Source: an uncultured Selenomonadales bacterium (GTDB taxonomy: Bacteria; Bacillota; Negativicutes; Selenomonadales; Selenomonadaceae). Taken from it: a stretch of 8,210 nucleotides of DNA. Position numbers and translations under genes: made by a program. Shown piece by piece: positions 1 to 5,830 of the stretch (positions are counted from its first letter, which is position 1; each line of letters begins with the position of its first letter). The stretch spans positions 1 through 8,210 of the forward strand of contig CAMJAZ010000048.1 in NCBI GenBank assembly GCA_946403735.1, given 5' to 3'. A model generated the notes under the pieces. It was given only the letters and a program-made list of their open reading frames with translations. It ran no database searches and was not told where the DNA came from.

Positions 1-213
1 GTTTTGTACGTATGTCCACATCAATATGCAGGAATAAGATTAAAAAAACTTAAAGAATTGCCTAAGGAAACTATACATATTCACGATTGTACGCCAGAAG
101 AATTGGCGTTTGAAATGGAAGCAATTAAAAGGTTACACGCCATAGATGCTTGTCAGTACTGCACAATGCCACATAAAGCTAAAAGCGTTCCTTCGGGCGA
201 GCAGTTAGCATAA
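1..213 (+). CDS. C-terminal end of a radical SAM protein (5' end outside window)
   Basis: Only the last 70 residues are present; the reading frame is open at the left edge, so the gene starts upstream. I see Cys5 in a VCPHQYAG context, then Cys51 and Cys54 in ACQYCTMP, and the ending VPSGEQLA. The complete radical SAM protein at 1791-3086 has the same pattern at its end (PCSHFYAG, ACKYCEMP, VPGGEQV), so this is very likely the tail of a paralogue. The cysteines probably bind an auxiliary iron-sulfur cluster, as in SPASM/twitch-type C-terminal domains; that role is inferred, and the catalytic CxxxCxxC core is not in view. The TAA stop overlaps the proposed start of the next gene (ATAA), which implies an operon with coupled translation. 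The substrate is unknown. Confidence 0.8.
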   Translation, partial: VLYVCPHQYAGIRLKKLKELPKETIHIHDCTPEELAFEMEAIKRLHAIDACQYCTMPHKAKSVPSGEQLA

Positions 214-1766
214 TTTATAGAAAATTCGGTAAGACAGGGAAATCTTTATCGGCAATAGGTTTTGGGACAAATAGATTTTCTCCTGCAGATTTAACGTCCG
301 ACGAAGGCTTGAATAAAACGGCTGACGTTTTGTGCTATGGTCTGCGCGCAGGAATAAACTATATTGACTGCGGTCACAATTACTCTTTGGGTAAAGCTGA
401 AGATATTGTCCGTATTGCCTTTGAGAAATTGAAAGGCGAAAATCTTTCCATTTATACTTCCGTCAAAACAATGTTTGCTGAAGATCCTTCAGAGTACGCC
501 GCACGAAAAAGAATTGATTCTTCTATAAAAAGAATGGGAATAGATCATGCAACTTTTGGATTTTTATGGCATCCTCATTCTTATAACGAATTTTTGGCGG
601 CGGCGAAAAAAGGGCATACGCTGGACGGTTTAATTAAAGCGCGTGACGAAGGCATTATCGAACACATTTGCGTTTCGTCTCATGCTAACGTAAAAGATAC
701 ACGAAAAATTTTAGAAAGCGGAATTTTTTCAGGCTGTACAATTTCTGTAAATATTTTAAATCTGAAAGAATACGAAGATTTAATTTCATTCGCCCATGAA
801 AACGGTATCGGAATATTGACAATGAATTCACTCGGCGGCGGAACTATTCCCAAGCTGAATAATTTGATAAAAGTTGAAAATTCTAGTCAATGGTCTTTGG
901 TACAGACAGCCTTGTTGAAATTGTACCAAAACGAAGGTATCTCATGTATGCTTAGTACTATGGCAAATGTTGATCAGGTAAAAGAAAATACCGCACCGTT
1001 TCAATGTTCTGACTACGACAGAAACGCCATTTCAATAAATTTTGATAAATGGTTTGATAATAGCAATTCGCGCTTGTGTACTAAATGCCGTTATTGCGAC
1101 GGTTGCCCTGTCAATATTCCAATAGCCGATATGATGTACGGTTACACCAACCGAATTTTTACGGAAATGATGTATGGTTATGGAGATAGTACTTCGTGGG
1201 ATTCTGCGAATATCGACGATAACTTGATGAAAACTAAACAAATTTTTAATGGCAGATTTTATGACCTCAACGCCATTCCTAAGACTGCAGATAATCCCTG
1301 CATAAAGTGTGGGCGCTGTGAAAAACGCTGTACTCAAAAGTTGCCAATTATTTCCAGCATTGAGGAAGTTTATAGCCGCGCTCGTGCAACAAATTTTTCT
1401 CACGAACAAAGAAAAAATCGCCTTGATGAAATTCTGAATAAAGGTACTTTTAAGCGTGTAGGATTTTTCCCAGCTGGAAAGTATACCGCCTATATTATTG
1501 AAGCGTACCAAAATTATTTTGGTAAAATTCCTTTTGAAGTTTTTGTTTTCGACAATAATCCAAATGTTTGGGGCAATGAAATTTGGAACGGAATAAAAAT
1601 TTATAGTCCTAATGATATTTCAAATATAAAGCCCGAACTTATCCTAGTAACTAATTTTAGATTTGGCGAAACGATATTTAATCAGTTGCAAGAAAATTCG
1701 ATAATACGCGATTTAAAAATACCAGTAAAAAATTTGCATAAGAAAGGCGACATTGCCTGGTTTTAA
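210..1766 (+). CDS. Aldo/keto reductase with two 4Fe-4S-type Cys clusters and a C-terminal Rossmann-like module; apparent ATA start
   Basis: About 518 residues if started at 210. The N-terminus is a typical aldo/keto reductase strand (IYRKFGKTGKSLSAIGFGTN). The catalytic tetrad is complete: Asp53, Tyr58 (IDCGHNY), Lys86 (TSVK) and His121 (FLWHPH). Next come two cysteine clusters, C290-x2-C293-x2-C296-x2-C299-P and C364-x2-C367-x2-C370-x3-C374, as in ferredoxin-like aldo/keto reductases. Residues from about 410 onward (KRVGFFPAGKYTAYIIEAY, then VFDNNPNVWGNEIWNGIKI) form an extra Rossmann-like module resembling the N-terminus of the next gene. It is probably an oxidoreductase taking electrons through Fe-S centres; the substrate is unknown. 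Start: the frame is open from 183, with no ATG, GTG or TTG before TTG at 309, which would delete the first strand. Homology puts the start at ATA 210 or ATT 213. ATA sits where an ATGA overlap with the previous stop would be expected. Confidence 0.82.
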   Translation: MIYRKFGKTGKSLSAIGFGTNRFSPADLTSDEGLNKTADVLCYGLRAGINYIDCGHNYSLGKAEDIVRIAFEKLKGENLSIYTSVKTMFAEDPSEYAARKRIDSSIKRMGIDHATFGFLWHPHSYNEFLAAAKKGHTLDGLIKARDEGIIEHICVSSHANVKDTRKILESGIFSGCTISVNILNLKEYEDLISFAHENGIGILTMNSLGGGTIPKLNNLIKVENSSQWSLVQTALLKLYQNEGISCMLSTMANVDQVKENTAPFQCSDYDRNAISINFDKWFDNSNSRLCTKCRYCDGCPVNIPIADMMYGYTNRIFTEMMYGYGDSTSWDSANIDDNLMKTKQIFNGRFYDLNAIPKTADNPCIKCGRCEKRCTQKLPIISSIEEVYSRARATNFSHEQRKNRLDEILNKGTFKRVGFFPAGKYTAYIIEAYQNYFGKIPFEVFVFDNNPNVWGNEIWNGIKIYSPNDISNIKPELILVTNFRFGETIFNQLQENSIIRDLKIPVKNLHKKGDIAWF

Positions 1767-1790
1767 TGAATTTTAGAAAGGGAAATGCTT

Positions 1791-3086
1791 ATGACTATAG
1801 CTGAATGGGTAAAAAAATATGGTAACAGAGAGCTGAAGACTCCTGATAATCCAGAAAGTTGCATAGATGAATTGAAAGGCGCACTCCAAAATAAGCGCGT
1901 CTTTTTCTATGGCGGTGGAGCAATAGGAACAGCTTTCCTTGCTATGTTTGAACATTTAAATCTTTACGTTGAGGGGATCTTTGATCGCGATTGTAGTAAG
2001 CAAACAAATTCAGGCGTAAAAGTTTTTTCGCCAGATAAAATAAAAGATTTGGTCGGTACAGAAGATGTACTTATCGGCACTGTTAATTGGAGAAATCAAG
2101 AGGTTATAAAAAAATATTTGGACGATATAGGCGTTACCAATGAATTGATAGACGGTTCATTAATGCATTCGCCACTTCAGCGGTCGATTTGCACACTTTA
2201 TAACCTCCACAATAAAAAGTTGCAATATGAAAAATGCAGTTGCTGTTTCATAGAAAGTAGCCGTTGCGATATTATGCGCGAAAATATTATGCGAACAAAA
2301 CTAGGTGTTAAACCTAACGAAGGTAAAAGTAGGTTGCCTTTGTGTGAAGTCATAGTCGGCAATGTTTGTACTCTGCGTTGTAAACATTGTCTTGAGGGAG
2401 TGCCTTATTCTAAATTTCCCAGAAAACAAGATACGGCAGAAAATTTGATTAAAGCTATTAAGCGTGTAGCTGAAGCATCGGAATTTCTTACATCAATAAA
2501 TTTTCTTGGCGGCGAGCCAACTTTGCACCCCGATTTGTATAAAATAATAGAGTCCGTTTTGTCTATACCAAATGTTGGAATTGTCAAAGTTGTTACAAAT
2601 GCTACAGTTAAGCCTTCGCCTAAGTTACTGGAAGTTTTGAAAAATAAATTCGTTGTGGTCAATGTTTCCGATTATTCAGCGCAACTGCCCGATGCTCAAA
2701 AAGCAAAAATTGAAGAAACTATTCATATACTTAAAGAATCAAATGTTGCTTTTTCGCACATAAAAAATATGACGTGGTACGATATGTCATCTTTCAAAAG
2801 AAATAATGATGATGAAACCGCGCTGAAGAAAAGATTTAAATATTGCCGTATGAATGGTTCTCACAGAATGTACGACAGCAAGATATTCCCTTGTTCCCAC
2901 TTTTACGCGGGATATGTTACTGGACAGCTTGAATTAGACGATACAATTATCAATATTTTTGAGGGCGATATAGATTCATTGTCCAAGCGTTTGAATCAAC
3001 TTTGGAATCAGCCATATAGTACTGCTTGTAAATACTGCGAAATGCCCTACGTATCTAAGCTTGTACCTGGTGGTGAGCAAGTTTAA
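1791..3086 (+). CDS. Radical SAM protein with N-terminal Rossmann-like module and C-terminal auxiliary Cys cluster
   Basis: The protein has 431 residues from ATG 1791. I prefer this start to ATG 1785 because GAAAGG at 1776-1781 is then 9 nt upstream rather than 3. Residues about 34-115 (NKRVFFYGGGAIGTAFL, GIFDRD, later DVLIGTVNW) form a small Rossmann-like module like those attached to some FkbM-type methyltransferases and sugar enzymes. An unusual Cys group follows: C149, C151, C152 and C159. The radical SAM core has C193-x3-C197-x2-C200, which binds the catalytic 4Fe-4S cluster, and GGEP at 240-243 for S-adenosylmethionine. C352, C368, C413 and C416 probably bind an auxiliary cluster of the SPASM/twitch type. 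The gene lies 24 nt after the aldo/keto reductase in the same operon and is followed by a terminator. Its C-terminus matches the partial gene at 1-213. The reaction (peptide, sugar or other substrate) cannot be told from sequence. Confidence 0.85.
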   Translation: MTIAEWVKKYGNRELKTPDNPESCIDELKGALQNKRVFFYGGGAIGTAFLAMFEHLNLYVEGIFDRDCSKQTNSGVKVFSPDKIKDLVGTEDVLIGTVNWRNQEVIKKYLDDIGVTNELIDGSLMHSPLQRSICTLYNLHNKKLQYEKCSCCFIESSRCDIMRENIMRTKLGVKPNEGKSRLPLCEVIVGNVCTLRCKHCLEGVPYSKFPRKQDTAENLIKAIKRVAEASEFLTSINFLGGEPTLHPDLYKIIESVLSIPNVGIVKVVTNATVKPSPKLLEVLKNKFVVVNVSDYSAQLPDAQKAKIEETIHILKESNVAFSHIKNMTWYDMSSFKRNNDDETALKKRFKYCRMNGSHRMYDSKIFPCSHFYAGYVTGQLELDDTIINIFEGDIDSLSKRLNQLWNQPYSTACKYCEMPYVSKLVPGGEQV

Positions 3087-3098
3087 TTAAATAGCGTG

Positions 3099-3134
3099 AA
3101 AAATTTTGTCGGCTGAATTGCCGCTGAAAATTTT
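3099..3134 (+). repeat. AT-rich imperfect inverted repeat just after the radical SAM gene
   Basis: AAAATTTT (3100-3107) and AAAATTTT (3127-3134) flank CGGC (3110-3113) and GCCG (3120-3123), around a 6-nt TGAATT loop. The RNA could fold as an 8 + 4 bp stem with a small internal loop (GT/CTG). Its last two bases overlap the first arm of the following terminator, so the two stems compete slightly. It could help protect the mRNA 3' end or pause the polymerase; no U-tract follows directly, so I do not call it a terminator by itself. Confidence 0.45.
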
Positions 3135-3187
3135 GGCAAAACTTTTTACGGAGTAAATGACCGTATTAAGTTCTTGCCAATTTTTTT
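3133..3187 (+). terminator. Intrinsic terminator of the radical SAM/aldo-keto reductase operon
   Basis: The left arm (3133-3151) is TTGGCAA-AACTT-TT-TACGG and the right arm (3161-3180) is CCGTA-TT-AAGTT-C-TTGCCAA, around a 9-nt loop (AGTAAATGA). This gives 17 base pairs with one T/T internal loop and one bulged C, followed at once by seven T (3181-3187). It lies 47 nt after the radical SAM stop codon and separates that operon from the pilus operon. Confidence 0.88.
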
Positions 3188-3220
3188 ATGTTGCAGATTG
3201 TTTAACATTGGGCGCTATGC

Positions 3221-3233
3221 TTACATTGTGTAA
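3221..3233. promoter_or_regulatory. Dyad TTACA-TTG-TGTAA, possible operator
   Basis: A perfect 5-bp inverted repeat with a 3-nt spacer lies 18 nt upstream of the -35 box of the pilus promoter. The position would suit an activator or repressor. No known regulator consensus is recognised, and a short AT-rich dyad can arise by chance. Confidence 0.3.
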
Positions 3234-3251
3234 ATGAAAAATTTAAATTAG

Positions 3252-3279
3252 TTGACAAAATTTTTGAGCGTGTTAAAAT
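3252..3279 (+). promoter_or_regulatory. Sigma-70/SigA-type promoter of the tad pilus operon
   Basis: A perfect -35 TTGACA (3252-3257), a 16-bp spacer and -10 TAAAAT (3274-3279, one mismatch to TATAAT). TG at 3271-3272 makes an extended -10 (TGTTAAAAT). The region upstream (3234-3251) is AT-rich and could act as an UP element. Transcription should start near 3286, leaving a leader of about 110 nt before cpaB. This sits directly downstream of the previous operon's terminator, so the pilus genes have their own promoter. Confidence 0.8.
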
Positions 3280-3285
3280 ATTCAC

Positions 3286-3396
3286 TAATCTAAATGTGTA
3301 CGGTCAAATGATTCAGACATAAGGCGAACCGTAAAAGATTCGAGATAAGGTTCGTACTCTCACTAAAAGATTTTAAAAATTGAAGCAGGCTTTTTA
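3286..3396 (+). promoter_or_regulatory. cpaB leader with two mutually exclusive stems and a degenerate direct repeat
   Basis: TACGGT (3299-3304) pairs perfectly with ACCGTA (3328-3333), and CGAACC (3325-3330) pairs perfectly with GGTTCG (3349-3354). Both stems need ACC at 3328-3330, so only one can form at a time. GATTCAGACATAAGG (3310-3324) is repeated as GATTCGAGATAAGG (3337-3350). I do not recognise a riboswitch family. GCAGG (3385-3389) is the probable ribosome binding site, 7 nt before the cpaB ATG. No U-rich intrinsic terminator is visible in the leader. Confidence 0.45.
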
Positions 3397-4374
3397 ATGT
3401 TTTCAAAATTATTTTCTAGAATTTTAGATTATCTCAATAACTTAAATCTTAGACAAGTTTTAACATTAGCAGGTATAGCGGCAGTTTTAATGTTTGTCGT
3501 GCTTTACGTTTTCTTGACAAGATTTGCTAACGTTGAAAATGGAAACGCATCAAAAACTATAACCGTCGACTTGCCGCGCGTCACTACTGTTGTAGTGGCA
3601 AAGTCCGACATTGCGCCCCGTGTTAATATTTCTGAAAATATGGTGCAAATTAAGGAAGTCCCTTCGGACAGCGTACCAAATGGCGCGATAACTTCACTTT
3701 CTGAAGTAATTGATAAACCTGCGCGGATTAATATTCTTGCTGGCGACATCATCACTAAACGAAAACTTTATCTGAGTTCAGAACAATCGGGTTTCGTTGG
3801 AGCAATTCCTCCAGATTGCCGCGCAGTTTCAATCAACGTCAACAATATAACTGGCGTTGCTGGATTTGCTAAGCCTGGCGATTACGTCGACTTGCTACTG
3901 GTTGAAAATAATAACGTTGGAGCTACTACAAGCATTATCCTTCAAAATATTTTGTTGCTTAGCATAAATCAAAGTATGGATCGCAATGACATTGAAAAAG
4001 GTGAAGACGGCAATAAAAATCCAAATGCGGCTGTTGCGAGTCCGTCCATTGCTACTTTAGCACTTCGACCGCAGGAGGCGTTGAAATTAGTATCGGCGGC
4101 AAAGTTGGGCGATATTTATTTGATGTTGCGACCGTCCAAGCCTACTGATATGTACGTAAACGAAATTGACTACACGTTAATTTCTTCCAATGCGCCACCT
4201 AAAAAGGAAGAACCTGCAACCACTCCTGCTCAACCTGCGAAACCTGTTGAACCTGCTCAACCTGTTGCAACGCCACCTGCAGACACTACCCCAAAATTTG
4301 AAATTATTTATGGCGATGAAGTCGTTCAAACTCCAAATGATAATTCGTCGAATAAGGAAAACTCTAAGCAATGA
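3397..4374 (+). CDS. cpaB: Tad pilus assembly protein CpaB/RcpC
   Basis: 325 residues. A short basic N-terminus precedes one transmembrane helix (about residues 20-41), so the rest is in the periplasm. A SAF-type domain follows at about 63-126 (TTVVVAKSDIAPRVNISENM ... AGDIITKRKLY). Then comes the RcpC/CpaB region at about 138-250 (DCRAVSINVNNITGVAGFAK, PGDYVDLLL, LALRPQEALKLVSAAKLGDI), which is diagnostic of the family. CpaB is needed for Flp/Tad pilus biogenesis and is thought to work with the secretin in the periplasm. The C-terminus is a Pro-rich tail with PAQ/PAK/PVE-type triplets (residues 277-291), then an acidic, Asn-rich end. It is the first gene of the operon, and its stop overlaps the cpaC start (ATGA). 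No pilin or prepilin peptidase gene lies between the promoter and cpaB. Confidence 0.93.
   Translation: MFSKLFSRILDYLNNLNLRQVLTLAGIAAVLMFVVLYVFLTRFANVENGNASKTITVDLPRVTTVVVAKSDIAPRVNISENMVQIKEVPSDSVPNGAITSLSEVIDKPARINILAGDIITKRKLYLSSEQSGFVGAIPPDCRAVSINVNNITGVAGFAKPGDYVDLLLVENNNVGATTSIILQNILLLSINQSMDRNDIEKGEDGNKNPNAAVASPSIATLALRPQEALKLVSAAKLGDIYLMLRPSKPTDMYVNEIDYTLISSNAPPKKEEPATTPAQPAKPVEPAQPVATPPADTTPKFEIIYGDEVVQTPNDNSSNKENSKQ
4225..4269 (+). repeat. Five 9-bp tandem units encoding the Pro-rich CpaB tail
   Basis: The units are CCTGCTCAA, CCTGCGAAA, CCTGTTGAA, CCTGCTCAA and CCTGTTGCA, coding for PAQ, PAK, PVE, PAQ and PVA. Units 1 and 4 are identical. Unit length is a multiple of three, so copy-number change would keep the frame and only lengthen or shorten the periplasmic linker. 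Confidence 0.7.
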
Positions 4375-5765
4375 AAAATTTAATTTTATCAATTTTAGTT
4401 TTTATTGTTATGGCGTTGTTTAACTTTGCCAGCGCGGCTGAATTTGTGGATATTGACGCCCATTCTTCGCGGTATATGAAAATGGATTTGAACATTACGC
4501 GAATTGCCGTCGGCAGTGCTGAAGTTGCTAAAGTTGTTCAAGTTCCCGATTCGCTGAATGAATTTTTAATCGTCGCTCAAAAAGCTGGTACGACAAATAT
4601 TTTTGTGTGGACGACTGACAATGTACGCCACGAATTTATTATCAACGTAGCTACTGACGAAGATAGAACGGCGCGTTTGATTGAAGAGGCTATCAACTTA
4701 CCAAATGTTCACGTGAAAATGGTTGAAAAGCGCGTACTTTTGACTGGAACTGTTGAGAATCAATTTGAACGTAACCACGCCATACAAGTTGCGCGACTTT
4801 ACGCCGAAAGCGGCAGTAAAAGTAGCTTAAACTTCGGCAGTACCATAAATCCGCAGTTAAGCACTCAATCTGCTACCGAAGATGATTCAAGTACTATTTT
4901 AACGAATACTGATAAAGTGCAAGATTCTGGCAACGTCATTGACCTTTTGCAGATGTTGCACCCAACGCAGATTCGCCTTGAAGCGCAAGTTTTATCTATC
5001 AATTCCAGTGACGCTAAGGACTTAGGAATTTTGTACGGCAACAGTAGCCCAAGTGGTTCTCCTGGCGTTTTTTCAGTAGGCGAATCTCTCACGCGAGGTA
5101 ATGCCGATACACCTTTCCGAAATAATCCTTTGCGTTGGCTATCTGAAAGACACGCTGATATAAATATGCAGATAAGCGCGTTGATTACAAATAATAAGGC
5201 TAAAATTCTGTCACGTCCCAGCGTTATGACTTTGAGCGGCGAACAAGCTACTATTCAAATCGGCGGCGAAATTCCCTACACTTATTATGATTCCAACGAT
5301 AAAGTTTATATAAAGTTTAGGGACTACGGAATTATTTTGCAGTTCAAGCCGATTGTCGATTCTCAAAATAATATCGTGTCGACAATTTATACCGAAGTCA
5401 GCAATATCAGCGGTGAATACATTGGCGATAATCCTATCATTTCAACGCGCCGCGCAGATTCCGTCGTAAGTTTAAAATCTGGTACGACTATGGTTATTGG
5501 CGGGTTGATGGATTCTTCTGAAAGAAAAATTGTTAATAAAATTCCTCTTTTAGGCGATATACCTATCATCGGTGAATTTTTCAAATATTCTTCAACCACA
5601 AAAGACAAGCAGGAGTTAATAATTCTCGTTACGCCGTACATTGTCGGAGAAAATGAAACTTCCCGCGCTAGAATGTCCGAACAAATGGAAAATCATTATA
5701 GAGAAGGGAGAGACGAAAAAAATTCTATGAATGATGTTGACGTTAGCAATGACTACGTTGACTAA
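4371..5765 (+). CDS. cpaC: Tad pilus secretin CpaC/RcpA
   Basis: 464 residues. A classic signal peptide is seen (residues 1-22, cleavage ASA|AE). The N-terminal pilus-secretin domain covers about 35-95 (ITRIAVGSAEVAKVVQVPDS ... AGTTNIFVWT). A BON-like segment follows at about 100-150 (VHVKMVEKRVLLTGTVENQF). The secretin core begins near LHPTQIRLEAQVLSI and includes NNKAKILSRPSVMTLSGEQA, IQIGGEIPY and the family signature IPLLGDIPIIGEFFKYSST, ending in ELIILVTPYIV. It should form the outer-membrane pore for the Flp pilus, which implies a diderm cell. The C-terminal 35 residues are charged and Asp/Asn-rich, outside the secretin fold. The ATG overlaps the cpaB stop by 4 nt; AAGGA (4354-4358) lies 12 nt upstream, so translation is probably coupled. 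Confidence 0.95.
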   Translation: MKNLILSILVFIVMALFNFASAAEFVDIDAHSSRYMKMDLNITRIAVGSAEVAKVVQVPDSLNEFLIVAQKAGTTNIFVWTTDNVRHEFIINVATDEDRTARLIEEAINLPNVHVKMVEKRVLLTGTVENQFERNHAIQVARLYAESGSKSSLNFGSTINPQLSTQSATEDDSSTILTNTDKVQDSGNVIDLLQMLHPTQIRLEAQVLSINSSDAKDLGILYGNSSPSGSPGVFSVGESLTRGNADTPFRNNPLRWLSERHADINMQISALITNNKAKILSRPSVMTLSGEQATIQIGGEIPYTYYDSNDKVYIKFRDYGIILQFKPIVDSQNNIVSTIYTEVSNISGEYIGDNPIISTRRADSVVSLKSGTTMVIGGLMDSSERKIVNKIPLLGDIPIIGEFFKYSSTTKDKQELIILVTPYIVGENETSRARMSEQMENHYREGRDEKNSMNDVDVSNDYVD

Positions 5766-5787
5766 CTTTTTTAGATACGGCTAATGG

Positions 5788-5830
5788 AAAGGAGGCAGCC
5801 AGTATTTGAAATAAACTTGGCTAGATACTT
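5788..5830 (+). promoter_or_regulatory. Strong Shine-Dalgarno with an intervening hairpin before the first cpaE gene
   Basis: AAAGGAGG (5788-5795) is the best Shine-Dalgarno in the window, but the cpaE ATG is at 5831 and the in-frame TAG at 5822 rules out an earlier start. Between them AGCC (5797-5800) pairs with GGCT (5819-5822), and AGT (5801-5803) with ACT (5815-5817), leaving T5818 bulged. Folding this hairpin removes 26 nt and leaves 9 nt between GGAGG and ATG, a normal spacing. AGCCA (5797-5801) could instead pair with TGGCT at 5832-5836 and cover the start codon. Confidence 0.5.

Noticed and set aside
180..230. Programmed frameshift fusing the partial radical SAM protein to the aldo/keto reductase
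   Set aside because: The radical SAM frame ends naturally (VPSGEQLA, like VPGGEQV in its paralogue), and no slippery sequence is seen. A stop/start overlap with an altered start codon explains the junction better.
309..311. TTG at 309 as the true start of the aldo/keto reductase
   Set aside because: It would delete the conserved first strand (IYRKFGKTGKSLSAIGFGTN), which is clearly coded in frame just upstream. GAAGG ends only one base before the TTG, too close to act as its ribosome binding site.
1032..1511. 159-codon open frame on the minus strand inside the aldo/keto reductase
   Set aside because: It lies antisense to a well-supported gene, shows no recognisable domain and no ribosome binding context. 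The other minus-strand frames were rejected for the same reason.
1785..1790. ATG 1785 as start of the complete radical SAM gene
   Set aside because: GAAAGG would be only 3 nt away. ATG 1791 has a normal 9-nt spacing and loses just two residues.
3286..3396. Cyclic-di-GMP or other known riboswitch in the cpaB leader
   Set aside because: I could not match the conserved core of c-di-GMP-I or any other class I know; only generic stems and a repeat are visible.
5806..5814. Minimal TTG-AAA-TAA reading frame served by the strong Shine-Dalgarno
   Set aside because: The spacing is acceptable, but a two-codon ORF cannot be supported from sequence alone; the hairpin-bridged cpaE start is the simpler reading.
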